DNA of 64,000 bases from Azorhizobium caulinodans ORS 571. GTDB lineage: Bacteria > Pseudomonadota > Alphaproteobacteria > Rhizobiales > Xanthobacteraceae. The stretch spans positions 124,001-188,000 of the forward strand of contig NC_009937.1 of NCBI RefSeq assembly GCF_000010525.1. Direction: 5' to 3'. A program made the position numbers and the translations under genes. Below the pieces are notes generated by a model, which saw only the letters and a list, made by a program, of their open reading frames with translations, was not told the DNA's origin and ran no database searches. Positions 27,622-37,053 of the stretch are shown one piece after another. The number at the start of each line of letters is the position of its first letter. Position 1 is the stretch's first letter.

Positions 27622-29466
27622 ATGACCTTCCGGCGCCGTGACTTCCTGATCTCCCTCGCCCTCGCGGTGCTGTGCGCCGTGGTGGCGGGCTGGGCCGGCT
27701 ATAAGATGGTCTGCGCCGCTGGCATCAACGAGCAGCACGCGCTCGCCGAGCGGCGCATGGACATCGCCAACGAGACGCTGGAACGGGAAATCGAGAAGTA
27801 CGGCCTCCTGCCGCGCACTGCTGCCGTCAGCCCGAACGTGATCGACTTCCTCAGCCGGCCCGCGACAGCCGAGGGCGTGGCCGAGATCAACCGCCAGCTG
27901 CGCACGCTCAACGACAGCGCCGGCACGCTCCAGACCTATCTGGTCGATCCCTCGGGCCGCATCGTCGCCTCCAGCAACTGGTCGGAGAAAGACAGCTTCA
28001 TCGGCCGGGATATCTCCTACCGGCCCTATTTCCAGAACGCCCAGCCGGGGCGGACCACCGGTTATTACGCGGTGGGCACGACGGGCGATGCCCCGGGCTA
28101 TTTCCTCGCCAGCGCGGTGGAGGACGGAGGCCGCAGGCTCGGCGTGGTCGCCGTGAAGCTCGGGCTCGACCAGCTGGAGCGGCTGTGGCTCGGCCAGCCC
28201 GAGCCGGCCCTCATGGTCGATGACAACGGCATCGTCGTCGTCTCCTCCGTACCGGACTGGAAGTTCGGCGCCCTGCGCCCGCTGCCCGCGGCGACCCTCG
28301 CCCATCTGGAAGCTTCGCAGCAATACAATCACCGGGAGATCAGGACGCTGGACTGGAAGGTGCTGACCACCTTCCGGAACGGGTCCTTCCTCGTGCGGGC
28401 GGGCACCCCGGCCGGCACCGCGACCTATCTTGCCGCCGGCCGCCCCGTGCCGGATCTGCACATGCACATGATCGTCCTCTCCGAGCCGCGCGAGGTCTAT
28501 CGGGTCGCCTGGGGATGGGCCATCGCCTGCGCGGCCCTCGCCGCCCTCGCCTGCGCCTTGCTGCACGTGCTGAACATGCGGCGGCTCAGCATCCGCGAGC
28601 GCCTTGCCATGCGCGAGGCGCTCCAGGCCTCCCACGACCGGCTGGAAATCCTCGTCGAGGCCCGCAGCGCGGAACTGCGTCGCGCCAATGAGGGCCTGCG
28701 CCGGGAGGTGAGCGAGCGCATCCAGGCCGTGAAGCAGCTCCAGTCCTTTCAGGAGGAGCTGATCCGTACCGAAAACCTCGCCGTGATCGGCCAGCTTTCC
28801 GCCGGGATCGCCCATGAGATCAACCAGCCGCTCGCGGCTCTCAGCACGCTCTCGGCCAATGCGGTGCGCTTCCTGGAGCGCAACGATCTCGCGACCGTGC
28901 GCCTCAACCTCGGGCGCATCTCCGATCTGGTGGCGCGCATGGGCGCGCTCACCGGACAACTGCGCTCCTTCGCCCGCCGCTCGACCGGCGAGATCGGGGC
29001 GACCGCCGTCGGGTTGCGCGTAGATGGCGCCGTGGCCCTGCTGGCCCATCGCCTCACGAAGGACGGTGTGGTGGTCGAGCTGCTGCCGCCCGGCGGCGTG
29101 CTCACGGTGCTGTGCGACCCGGTGCGCCTCGAGCAGGTGCTGGTCAACCTCATCAGCAATGCGGTGGATGCCAGCAGCGACCTGCGGGTGCCGCACATCC
29201 AGGTGAGCTGGGGGGCGGAGGGTGAGAGCGGGATCATCCGCGTTCGCGACAACGGCATCGGGCTGACGGACGCGGTGAAGGCGCATCTCTTCGAACCCTT
29301 CTTCACCACCAAGAAGACCAGCGGCCTCGGGCTCGGGCTCGCCATTTCCGCCGACATCATCCGCGGCTTCGGCGGCGCGCTGACGGCCGACAACAATCCT
29401 GATGGCGGAGCCACCTTCACCATCACGCTGCCCCTCGCCGAGCAGAAGGAGACCTGCGATGCCTGA
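27622..29466 (+). CDS. DctB-like membrane sensor histidine kinase
   Basis: 614 residues. An N-terminal membrane helix (residues 8-32) is followed by a periplasmic double-Cache-type domain (YLVDPSGRIVASSNW, GRDISYRPYF, GYYAVGTT) to about 290. A second membrane helix comes next (AWGWAIACAALAALACALL), then a coiled coil. The kinase core has the phospho-acceptor His398 in GIAHEINQPLAAL, the N box NLISNAVDAS, G1 DNGIGL and G2 GLGLGLAIS. This is the DctB layout for C4-dicarboxylate sensing. The end overlaps the response regulator start by eight bases. Confidence 0.9.
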   Translation: MTFRRRDFLISLALAVLCAVVAGWAGYKMVCAAGINEQHALAERRMDIANETLEREIEKYGLLPRTAAVSPNVIDFLSRPATAEGVAEINRQLRTLNDSAGTLQTYLVDPSGRIVASSNWSEKDSFIGRDISYRPYFQNAQPGRTTGYYAVGTTGDAPGYFLASAVEDGGRRLGVVAVKLGLDQLERLWLGQPEPALMVDDNGIVVVSSVPDWKFGALRPLPAATLAHLEASQQYNHREIRTLDWKVLTTFRNGSFLVRAGTPAGTATYLAAGRPVPDLHMHMIVLSEPREVYRVAWGWAIACAALAALACALLHVLNMRRLSIRERLAMREALQASHDRLEILVEARSAELRRANEGLRREVSERIQAVKQLQSFQEELIRTENLAVIGQLSAGIAHEINQPLAALSTLSANAVRFLERNDLATVRLNLGRISDLVARMGALTGQLRSFARRSTGEIGATAVGLRVDGAVALLAHRLTKDGVVVELLPPGGVLTVLCDPVRLEQVLVNLISNAVDASSDLRVPHIQVSWGAEGESGIIRVRDNGIGLTDAVKAHLFEPFFTTKKTSGLGLGLAISADIIRGFGGALTADNNPDGGATFTITLPLAEQKETCDA

Positions 29467-30787
29467 CCTCAAGGTTCTCATCGTCGAGGACGACGAGGAC
29501 GTCCGCCTCGGCTGCCTCCAGGCGCTTGAGCTGGAAGGCCTCACGGTCATCGGCGCGAAGTGCGTGGAGCAGGTTCCACGCATGGCGCCGCAGGATTTTC
29601 CCGGCGTCGTGGTGACGGACATCCGCATGCCCGGCATGGACGGCATGGCCTATCTGCGCCAGCTCGTGGAGGCGGATGCCGATCTTCCCGTCATCCTCAT
29701 CACCGGCCATGGCGATGTGGCGACGGCGGTGCAGGCCATGCGCGACGGGGCCTATGACTTCATTCAGAAGCCCTTCTCGCCGGAGCAACTGGTGGGCGTG
29801 GTGCAGCGGGCGCTGGAGAAGCGGCGGCTGACCATGGAGGTGCGGGCCCTCCGTCGCCAGGTGGCGGCCATCGGCGGCCTCGAAAGCCGCATCGTCGGGC
29901 GCTCGGCGGCGGTGGTGGAGCTGCGCGCTCTGGTGCAGGACCTTGCCGCGACGCCCACCGACGTGATGATCCTGGGCGAGACCGGCTGCGGCAAGGAGCT
30001 GATCGCCCGCTGCCTGCACGACCTCTCCGGCCGGACCGGGCCGTTCGTGGCGCTCAATTGCGGCGGCCTGCCGGAGACGCTGTTCGAGAGCGAGATATTC
30101 GGCCATGAGGCCGGCGCCTTCTCGGGCGCCGCCAAGCAGCGCATCGGCAAGGTCGAGCATGCCCAGCGCGGCACGCTGTTTCTCGACGAGATCGAGAGCA
30201 TGCCCATGGCCATGCAGGTCAAGTTTCTGCGCGTGCTGCAGGAGCGCGTGGTGGAGCGGCTCGGCTCCAACCGTCTCATTCCTGTTGATTTCCGGGTCAT
30301 TGCGGCGACAAAGGCCGATCTCGGCGCGCTCTCGGAAGAGGGAAAATTCCGCGCCGATCTGCATTTCCGCCTCAACGTGGCGACCATCGACCTGCCGCCG
30401 CTGCGCGACCGGCGGGAGGATATTCCGCTTCTGTTCCAGTACTTTGTCAGCCAGGCCGCGCTGCGCCTGGACCGCCCTGCGCCGGAGATCCGCGACAGCC
30501 ACATCCGCGAACTCATGGCCCACAAATGGCGCGGCAATGTCCGCGAACTGCGCAACGAGGCGGAGCGCTATGTGCTCGGGCTGAAGTCGAGCATCGGTCA
30601 GGGCGCGTCCGATACGCCGGCACCGCTCAGCCAGACGGTGGAAGTCTTTGAGCGAGGGATCATCGCCGAAGAGCTGCGGCGCCAGCACGGCAACATCTCG
30701 CGGGCAGCTGAAGCGCTGCGCATCGCCAAAACCACCTTGTTCGACAAGATCCGCAAATACGGCATCGAGACCGCACCACTGGTCTGA
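29459..30787 (+). CDS. DctD-like sigma-54-dependent response regulator
   Basis: 442 residues: a receiver domain with Asp54 (VVTDIRMPGMDG) and Lys in IQKPFS; an AAA+ domain with Walker A GETGCGKE (173-180), Walker B TLFLDEIESM, and a sigma-54-contact loop written GAFSGA (219-224), where most family members have GAFTGA; and a C-terminal Fis-type helix-turn-helix (GNISRAAEALRIAKTTLFDKIRKYG). It is the likely activator of the sigma-54 promoters at 18599, 26181 and 26437. It overlaps the kinase gene, so the two are co-translated. The Thr-to-Ser change is conservative and may be tolerated. Confidence 0.92.
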   Translation: MPDLKVLIVEDDEDVRLGCLQALELEGLTVIGAKCVEQVPRMAPQDFPGVVVTDIRMPGMDGMAYLRQLVEADADLPVILITGHGDVATAVQAMRDGAYDFIQKPFSPEQLVGVVQRALEKRRLTMEVRALRRQVAAIGGLESRIVGRSAAVVELRALVQDLAATPTDVMILGETGCGKELIARCLHDLSGRTGPFVALNCGGLPETLFESEIFGHEAGAFSGAAKQRIGKVEHAQRGTLFLDEIESMPMAMQVKFLRVLQERVVERLGSNRLIPVDFRVIAATKADLGALSEEGKFRADLHFRLNVATIDLPPLRDRREDIPLLFQYFVSQAALRLDRPAPEIRDSHIRELMAHKWRGNVRELRNEAERYVLGLKSSIGQGASDTPAPLSQTVEVFERGIIAEELRRQHGNISRAAEALRIAKTTLFDKIRKYGIETAPLV

Positions 30788-30823
30788 TCGCTCAGCCCCG
30801 CGCCATCCGGAAAGGAAAGGGCG

Positions 30824-31720
30824 ATGGAAATCAGGACATTACGCGCGTTCGTCGAGGTCGTGCGCCAGGGTGGCTTCTCCAATGCCGCAAAAGCCATCCT
30901 CGCCACGCAGAGCACGGTCAGCAAGGCCGTCCGCCAGCTCGAGGACGAGCTGGGGCTGCCGCTGCTCGATCGTCTCGGCCACAGCAGCCGGCTGACGGCG
31001 GCGGGCGAGATCGTCTACCGGCGGGCGGCGGTCATGCTGGCCGAGCGGGAGGATCTGGTGAGCGAACTCGACGAACTGCGGGGCCTCACGCGCGGGGTGC
31101 TGCGGCTCGGCCTGCCGCCGCTCGGCAGCAACATCCTGTTCGCGCCGCTGTTTGCCCTCTATCGCCAGCGCTTTCCCGGCATCGAGATCAAGCTTCACCA
31201 GCATGGCAGCCGGCGGCTGGAGGAGATGGTTCTGGCGGGCGAAATGGACCTTGCAGGCTCGCTCCTGCCGGTGGCGCCCGACTTCGCCTGGCAGTCCATC
31301 CATCAGGAGCCGATCGTGGCGCTGCTGCCGGCCTCGCACCGCCTCGCCGGCGCGGCGCGCGTGGACCTGGGGGACCTCGCCGCCGATCCCTTCCTGCTGT
31401 TTCAGGAGGGCTTCGCCATCGATACGGTGCTGCAGGCGGCCTGCGAGCGGCGGGGCCTGAAGCCGCAGGTGGCCGTGCGCAGCGCCCAGGCCGATTTTCT
31501 GGTCGAACTGGTCGCCGCGGAGGTGGGGGTGACGTTTCTTCCGCGCATGATCGCGGACCAGCGCCCCCGCCCCGGCGTCGCCCGCGTGCTGCTGGATGAG
31601 CCGGGCACCGACTGGCACATGGCCCTCGTCTGGCGCAAAGGCGGCTACCTCTCCCGCGCCGCCCTCGCGTGGCTGGACCTCAGCCGCGAAGTCCTCGCCG
31701 CCAATGCGGCGGCGGCCTGA
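30824..31720 (+). CDS. LysR-family transcriptional regulator
   Basis: 298 residues with an N-terminal winged helix (MEIRTLRAFVEVVRQGGFSNAAKAILATQSTVSKAVRQLEDELG) and a periplasmic-binding-like effector domain (GVLRLGLPPLGSN...). It lies 36 bases after the sigma-54 activator gene on the same strand, so it may be co-transcribed and be a second regulator of the same locus. LysR proteins often bind near palindromes of the T-N11-A type. The palindrome at 18369 and the repeat at 18496 are candidates, without direct evidence. Confidence 0.9.
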   Translation: MEIRTLRAFVEVVRQGGFSNAAKAILATQSTVSKAVRQLEDELGLPLLDRLGHSSRLTAAGEIVYRRAAVMLAEREDLVSELDELRGLTRGVLRLGLPPLGSNILFAPLFALYRQRFPGIEIKLHQHGSRRLEEMVLAGEMDLAGSLLPVAPDFAWQSIHQEPIVALLPASHRLAGAARVDLGDLAADPFLLFQEGFAIDTVLQAACERRGLKPQVAVRSAQADFLVELVAAEVGVTFLPRMIADQRPRPGVARVLLDEPGTDWHMALVWRKGGYLSRAALAWLDLSREVLAANAAAA

Positions 31721-31741
31721 GCACGGGAGCTGCGCGCGCCC

Positions 31742-32386
31742 TCAGGCTGCCCGGCGGGCCAGCCAGGCCTCGCCGCGGGCGGCGACGTCGGCGCGGTGCA
31801 GGGCGATCCACATGAGGGCGAGGCGCAGATAGCCGTTGGCGAGGGAAGATCCGTCGTCGAGTGCCGCAATGGCCCGATCGAGCGGCACGAGGAAGGGGCG
31901 GATGACTTCCGTCTCGTCCGCCGCGCCGGTGGTCTCCGGCAGGTTCGAGGCATCGACGAAGGCGAGGTAGAACCACGCCATCTCATCCACGGCGCCCGGC
32001 GAGACGAGGCAGGAGAAGAGGAAGTCCACCTCGACCGGGTCAAGCCCGGTTTCCTCGATGCATTCCCGCCGCGCGGTGAGCGCGGGGTCTTCTCCGGGCT
32101 CGATCAGCCCGGCCGGGATTTCGATGAGCTCGCCCCGTCCGGTTGCCATGTGCGCCGTGAGGCGGAACTGGCGCAGCAGCACGATGGCATCGCGGACCGG
32201 ATCAATGGCGAGGATGCCGACCGCCCCGCCGACCCGCAGGATTTCGCGGGTCTGCACCACAGGCTCGGCGCCCGGCGTATGTAGGCGGAGGTCATAGCGC
32301 TCGAAACGGCGGAAGCCCTTGTAGATCAGCGTTTCGTCGAGAATGTCGATACGGGCCGGTTCGTCCTGAAAGGGCGTCTTCGTCAC
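31742..32386 (-). CDS. Nudix hydrolase, ADP-ribose pyrophosphatase type
   Basis: 214 residues with a complete Nudix box: GLIEPGEDPALTARREC then IEETGL. The upstream LLRQFR and GELIEIPAG blocks are typical of the ADP-ribose pyrophosphatase (NudF/TrgB) branch. It hydrolyses ADP-ribose or related nucleoside diphosphate sugars. The start ATG overlaps the end of the ABC ATPase gene by four bases, so it is the last gene of the yej transcript. A functional link to peptide uptake is not obvious. Confidence 0.88.
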   Translation of the reverse strand: MTKTPFQDEPARIDILDETLIYKGFRRFERYDLRLHTPGAEPVVQTREILRVGGAVGILAIDPVRDAIVLLRQFRLTAHMATGRGELIEIPAGLIEPGEDPALTARRECIEETGLDPVEVDFLFSCLVSPGAVDEMAWFYLAFVDASNLPETTGAADETEVIRPFLVPLDRAIAALDDGSSLANGYLRLALMWIALHRADVAARGEAWLARRAA

Positions 32387-34020
32387 TGGGCGGTCACTCC
32401 CGCATGGGCCGTCTCGATGTTGAAGGCGGCGGCGAACAGCGCCTGCGTATAGGCCTCGCGGGGATGCTCGAACACCTCCCGCGCCGGGCCTTCCTCCACC
32501 ACCGTGCCGTTGCGCATCACGAGGATGCGGCTCGCCAGCGCCGAGACGACGCGCAGATCGTGGGAAATGAACATGTAGGTGAGGGAGCGCTTGCGCTGGA
32601 GCGCGCGCAGCAGATCCACGATCTGCGCCTGCACCAGCATGTCGAGCGCCGAGGTGGGCTCGTCCAGCACCACGAAGGAGGGCTCGAGCGCCATGGCGCG
32701 GGCGATGGAGATGCGCTGGCGCTGGCCGCCGGAGAATTCATGCGGATAACGGAAGCGGCTCTCCGGATCGAGGCCCACGTCCTGAAGCGCCGCGATCACC
32801 CGCGCCTCCCGCTCATCCTGCGAGAGCTTGCGCTGGTGGATCAGCAGGCCCTCTTCCACGATGTCGGCCACCGACATGCGGGGGGAGAGCGCGCCGAACG
32901 GGTCCTGGAAGACGATCTGCATGTGCGCCCGCAGTGGCCGCATGCCGGCGAAAGAAAGCCCGTCCACCCGCTGGCCGAGGAAGGCGATGGGCCCCTTGGA
33001 AGAGATGAGCCGCAGCAAGGCGAGGCCCAGCGTCGTCTTGCCCGAGCCGCTCTCGCCTACGACGCCCAGCGTCTCGCCCTCGTGGATTTCCACGCTCACG
33101 CCGTCCACCGCCTTCACATGGCCGACGGTGCGCCGCAGGATGCCGCGCTTGATGGGGAAATGGACCTTCAGGTCCTGCGCCGAGACCACCACCTTCGCCT
33201 CCGGCGCGGCGGGGGCGGGATCGGGCTTCGGCTCCGCCTTCAGCAGCGCCTGCGTATAAGGGTGCTTGGGGTGGAGGAAGGTCTCTTCCGCGCCGCCCTG
33301 CTCGACGATCTCGCCTTTCTGCATCACGCACACCCGGTCGGCGATCTTGCGCACGATCCCGAGGTCATGGGTGATGAACAGCATGGCCATGCCGAGCCGC
33401 GCCTGAAGATCCTTCAGCAGCTTCAGGATCTGCGCCTGCACGGTGACGTCGAGCGCGGTGGTGGGCTCGTCGGCGATCAGCAGGTCCGGCTCGTTGGCGA
33501 GCGCCATGGCGATCATGACGCGCTGGCGCTGCCCGCCGGAAAGCTGGTGCGGATAGGCCCCGAGCCGGCTTTCGGGATCGGGAATGCCCACCTCGTGCAG
33601 CAACTCCAGCGTCCGCGTGCGCACCGCCGTGCCCGAAAGGCCGCGGTGGAGGATCAGCATCTCGCCGATCTGGCGGTCGATGGTGTGCAGCGGGTTGAGC
33701 GAGGTCATGGGTTCCTGGAACACCATGGTCACGTCATTGCCGCGCACCGCCCGCAGTTCCCGGTCGGAGGCGGTGAGGAGGTCGCGCCCCTTGAACAGGA
33801 TGCGCCCCGACGGATGGCTGGCGGAGGGATAGGGCAGCAGCTTCAGCACCGAGAGCGCCGTCACCGACTTGCCCGAGCCCGACTCGCCCACCAGCGCCAC
33901 CGTCTCGCCCGGCTTCACATCGAACGACACGCGATTGACCGCGATCTGCTCCCGTCCCTCGCGGCGGAAGGCGACGGAGAGGTCCTGCACGGAGAGGAGG
34001 GGGGCGGAGGTCTCTGTCAT
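32383..34020 (-). CDS. yejF: Peptide ABC transporter, double ATPase (YejF)
   Basis: 545 residues with two complete ABC ATPase domains: Walker A GESGSGKS in the first and GESGSGKT in the second, signatures LSGGQRQRV and FSGGQRQRI, and Walker B LLIADEP and FVVLDEP. Single polypeptides with both ATPases are the YejF arrangement of the microcin C/oligopeptide importer. The ATG at 34018-34020 overlaps the stop of the toxin gene (ATGA), so its translation appears coupled to vapC and not directly to yejE. Confidence 0.93.
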   Translation of the reverse strand: MTETSAPLLSVQDLSVAFRREGREQIAVNRVSFDVKPGETVALVGESGSGKSVTALSVLKLLPYPSASHPSGRILFKGRDLLTASDRELRAVRGNDVTMVFQEPMTSLNPLHTIDRQIGEMLILHRGLSGTAVRTRTLELLHEVGIPDPESRLGAYPHQLSGGQRQRVMIAMALANEPDLLIADEPTTALDVTVQAQILKLLKDLQARLGMAMLFITHDLGIVRKIADRVCVMQKGEIVEQGGAEETFLHPKHPYTQALLKAEPKPDPAPAAPEAKVVVSAQDLKVHFPIKRGILRRTVGHVKAVDGVSVEIHEGETLGVVGESGSGKTTLGLALLRLISSKGPIAFLGQRVDGLSFAGMRPLRAHMQIVFQDPFGALSPRMSVADIVEEGLLIHQRKLSQDEREARVIAALQDVGLDPESRFRYPHEFSGGQRQRISIARAMALEPSFVVLDEPTSALDMLVQAQIVDLLRALQRKRSLTYMFISHDLRVVSALASRILVMRNGTVVEEGPAREVFEHPREAYTQALFAAAFNIETAHAGVTAQ

Positions 34021-34466
34021 GGTTGCCCCAGAATATCGTCGAGCGTGAATGGAGTGACGCCGAGCCGACGTAGATCGTCCGGAAGCGCGATGCGCTCGTC
34101 CTGCGTGATGAAGACGCTGCATTGCGCGATCTGCGCCGAGGCGACGTGGATGGCGTCCGGCAGGCGCAGCGAGTGCCGCCCCGCCCGCAGGCGCGCAGCC
34201 GTGGTCAGGACATCACGGCCGACACTGACGGTCTCGAAATACGGAGCTGGCGCGATCATACCCTCGTAGGCGTCCGCAAGAGCCTCATCATCCCGCTCCA
34301 TGGGCTTCACGAGGACTTCTGCCAGTGTGATCTCACTGGTGACGCCAATGATCGTACCGGCCTCGATACCTTTCAATATCCACCATGCGTGGTCCGAATG
34401 GGCACCGGTCATCTCGAACGCCGCAATGAAAACATTGGTATCCAGATAGACCCTCGGAACGCTCAT
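34017..34466 (-). CDS. vapC: PIN-domain ribonuclease toxin (VapC)
   Basis: 149 residues. The four acidic positions of an active PIN nuclease are present: Asp9 (YLDTNVF), Glu in the SEITLAEVL block (Glu50), Asp104 (LRLPDAIHVA) and Asp123 (FITQDERI). VapC toxins cut tRNA or rRNA and are inhibited by VapB. I use the ATG at 34464-34466, which overlaps the antitoxin stop (ATGA), rather than an ATG four codons upstream. Downstream, its TGA overlaps the yejF start in the same way. Confidence 0.9.
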   Translation of the reverse strand: MSVPRVYLDTNVFIAAFEMTGAHSDHAWWILKGIEAGTIIGVTSEITLAEVLVKPMERDDEALADAYEGMIAPAPYFETVSVGRDVLTTAARLRAGRHSLRLPDAIHVASAQIAQCSVFITQDERIALPDDLRRLGVTPFTLDDILGQP

Positions 34467-34708
34467 CGGCGATCCCATTCGTCCCGCAGGGCGCGGACGT
34501 GGGCGACAACGCCCTCCGGCGTTTCGAACCGTGTCTGACGCAGGTGCCGCCAGCGGCTGAAATGACCTTCGCGGGCCATTTCTCCGGCGGGCGGCGCAGC
34601 CGTTTCCCGTTCCAGCACGACACGGACGGAGCTTTCGTCCTCGACCGCGGCCCGCAGATCGTCCGGCAATTTCTCGACGGGGTAATGCTCGCGCACGATC
34701 CGGTTCAT
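34463..34708 (-). CDS. vapB: Antitoxin of the VapBC pair
   Basis: 81 residues, beginning MNRIVREHYPVEKLPDDLRA. This is a charged protein whose first 30 residues fit a short DNA-binding N-terminus and whose C-terminal half (WRHLRQTRFETPEGVVAHVRALRDEWDRR) would wrap the toxin. It is recognised mainly by position: directly upstream of and overlapping the PIN toxin gene. It starts 31 bases after the yejE stop, so the pair probably rides on the transporter transcript and may also have its own promoter. Confidence 0.8.
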   Translation of the reverse strand: MNRIVREHYPVEKLPDDLRAAVEDESSVRVVLERETAAPPAGEMAREGHFSRWRHLRQTRFETPEGVVAHVRALRDEWDRR

Positions 34709-34739
34709 GGCTCGGCCTCCGGGCACCAGTCTAGCACAC

Positions 34740-35897
34740 TCACGCGAACGTCTTGCGCGGGTCGAAGGCGTCGCGGACGGCTTCGCCGATGAAGATGAGC
34801 AAGCTCAGCATGATGGCGACCGTGAAGAAGCCGGTGAGGCCGAGCCAGGGGGCCTGGATGTTGGCCTTGCCCTGCGAGAGCAGTTCGCCCAGCGAGGGCG
34901 AGCCGGGGGGCAGGCCGAAGCCGAGGAAGTCGAGGGCGGTGAGCGTCATCACCGAAGAGGAGAGGATGAAGGGCAGGAACGTGAGGGTCGCCACCATGGC
35001 GTTGGGCAGGAGGTGCCGCATCATGATGGTGAAGTTGCCCACGCCCAGCGCCCGCGCCGCCTGCACATATTCGAAGTTGCGGGCCCTGAGGAATTCCGCC
35101 CGCACGAGGCCGACGAGGCTCACCCAGGAGAACAGCAGCAGGATGCCCAGCAGCACCCAGAAGCCGGGCACCAGCACGGACGAGATGATGAGCAGCAGAT
35201 AGAGGGAGGGGATGGAGGTCCAGATCTCGATGAAACGCTGGAAGAGCAGGTCCACCCAGCCGCCGAAATAGCCCTGCACCGCGCCGGCAGCGACGCCGAC
35301 CACGGAGGAGATGAGGGTGAGGGCGAGGCCGAAGAGCACCGAGATGCGGAAGCCGTAGATGAGGCGGGCGAGCACGTCGCGGCCCTGATCGTCCGTGCCG
35401 AGCCAGTTGTATTCGAGCCCCGCGCAGCCCTTCACGCCCTTCTTCTCGGCCACCGCCGCACACTGCTGCTCGGTGAGCATCCAGGTGGGCGGGGAGGGGG
35501 CGGGGGTCGGCAGATCGAGATTGTGGGTGGAATAGGAGAAGTGGATCGGCGGCCAGATCATCCAGCCGCCTTTCTCTGCGATCAGCTTCTGGAGATAGGG
35601 GTCGCGATAGTCCGCCTCGGTCTCGAAGTCGCCGCCGAAGGCGGTCTCCGGATAGGCACGCAGCACGGGCGCGTAATAGGCGCCGTCATAGCGGATGAGG
35701 ATCGGCTTGTTGTTGGCGATGAATTCCGCGAACAGGCTGAGGACGAACAGCACCATGAACAGCACGAAGGACCACCAGCCCCGCCGGTTGTGGCGGAAGT
35801 TGGTGATGCGGCGCTGGTTCAGCGGCGAGAAGAAGGGCCGCTTGCGCGGGGCGTCGGTGGCGGGGAGGGCGTTGGCGGTGGTGTCCATGGCGCTCAC
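34740..35897 (-). CDS. yejE: Peptide ABC transporter permease (YejE)
   Basis: 385 residues. A cytoplasmic N-terminus and first helix ([21 protein letters not shown]) precede a large periplasmic insertion (about residues 60-170), as is typical of YejE. The five-helix binding-protein-dependent permease domain follows, with the EAA-loop [25 protein letters not shown]. The start overlaps the yejB stop (ATGA). It pairs with YejB in the inner membrane. Confidence 0.93.
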   Translation of the reverse strand: MSAMDTTANALPATDAPRKRPFFSPLNQRRITNFRHNRRGWWSFVLFMVLFVLSLFAEFIANNKPILIRYDGAYYAPVLRAYPETAFGGDFETEADYRDPYLQKLIAEKGGWMIWPPIHFSYSTHNLDLPTPAPSPPTWMLTEQQCAAVAEKKGVKGCAGLEYNWLGTDDQGRDVLARLIYGFRISVLFGLALTLISSVVGVAAGAVQGYFGGWVDLLFQRFIEIWTSIPSLYLLLIISSVLVPGFWVLLGILLLFSWVSLVGLVRAEFLRARNFEYVQAARALGVGNFTIMMRHLLPNAMVATLTFLPFILSSSVMTLTALDFLGFGLPPGSPSLGELLSQGKANIQAPWLGLTGFFTVAIMLSLLIFIGEAVRDAFDPRKTFA

Positions 35898-37006
35898 ACG
35901 TCCCGCGTCTCGAAGTCGATGCGCGGATCGACCAGCATGTAGGTGAGGTCCGAGACGAGGCCGATGAGAAGGCCGGCCAGCGAGAAGATGTAGAGGGTGG
36001 CGAACACCACCGGATAGTCGCGGTTCAGTACGCTCTCGAAGCCGAGCAGGCCGAGGCCATCGAGGGAGAAGATGGTCTCGATCAGCAGCGAGCCGGTGAA
36101 GAAGGCCGAGATGAAGGCGCTCGGAAAGCCGGCGATGACGATGAGCATGGCATTGCGGAACACGTGCCGGTAGAGCACGGCGCGCTCGGGCAGTCCCTTC
36201 ATCCGCGCCGTGATGACATATTGCTTGCGGATTTCCTCAAGGAACGAGTTTTTCGTCAGCAGCGTCATGGTGGCGAACGCCCCGAGCACCATGGAGGTGA
36301 GCGGCAGCACGAGATGCCAGGCATAATCGCCAATGCGCTGGGGCCAGCTCATCTGCGCCCAATTGTCGGAGGTGAGGCCCCGCAGGGGGAACCAGTCGAG
36401 GAACGAGCCGCCCGCGAACAGGATGATGAGCAGGATGGCGAAGAGGAAGGACGGGATAGCATAGCCGACGATGATGACCGCCGAGGTCCATACATCGAAG
36501 CGCGAGCCGTCCCGCATGGCCTTGGAGATGCCGAGCGGAATGGAGATGGCGTAGGTGAGCAGCGTCATCCAGAGCCCGAGGGAGATGGAGACGGGCAGCT
36601 TCTCCGCGATGAGGTCCAGCACCGAGATGTCGCGGAAATAGGAGCGTCCGAAGTCGAACCGCACATAATTCCAGATCATCAAAGCGAAGCGCTCGGCGGG
36701 GGGCTTGTCGAAGCCGAACTGCTTTTCCAGCTCCTTGATGAAATTGGGGTCGAGGCCCTGCGCGCCGCGATATTTCGAGGCGTCCGCCCCGCCGCCGCCG
36801 GCACCGGGCGCCTGCGCGCCGCCCGCGAAATCGCCGCCGCCGCCGGAGACGCGGGCGGTGGCGGAGACGTCATCGCCTGTCAGCTGCGCGATCACGCGCT
36901 CGACGGGGCCGCCGGGGGCGAACTGCACGACGACGAAGGACACCAGCATGATGCCGAGGATGGTCGGCACCATGAGCGCGAGACGGCGGACGATATAAGC
37001 GAGCAT
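35894..37006 (-). CDS. yejB: Peptide ABC transporter permease (YejB)
   Basis: 370 residues from ATG 37004-37006: [36 protein letters not shown] is the classical DppB/YejB start. A low-complexity glycine/alanine insert ([19 protein letters not shown]) lies around residues 60-80. The EAA-loop is [26 protein letters not shown]. It is separated by 47 bases from the binding-protein gene upstream. Confidence 0.93.
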   Translation of the reverse strand: MLAYIVRRLALMVPTILGIMLVSFVVVQFAPGGPVERVIAQLTGDDVSATARVSGGGGDFAGGAQAPGAGGGGADASKYRGAQGLDPNFIKELEKQFGFDKPPAERFALMIWNYVRFDFGRSYFRDISVLDLIAEKLPVSISLGLWMTLLTYAISIPLGISKAMRDGSRFDVWTSAVIIVGYAIPSFLFAILLIILFAGGSFLDWFPLRGLTSDNWAQMSWPQRIGDYAWHLVLPLTSMVLGAFATMTLLTKNSFLEEIRKQYVITARMKGLPERAVLYRHVFRNAMLIVIAGFPSAFISAFFTGSLLIETIFSLDGLGLLGFESVLNRDYPVVFATLYIFSLAGLLIGLVSDLTYMLVDPRIDFETRDV

Positions 37007-37053
37007 CGGGTCTCCGGAACTGGATGGACCGTGCGGTATCCGACGGCGCGGCG

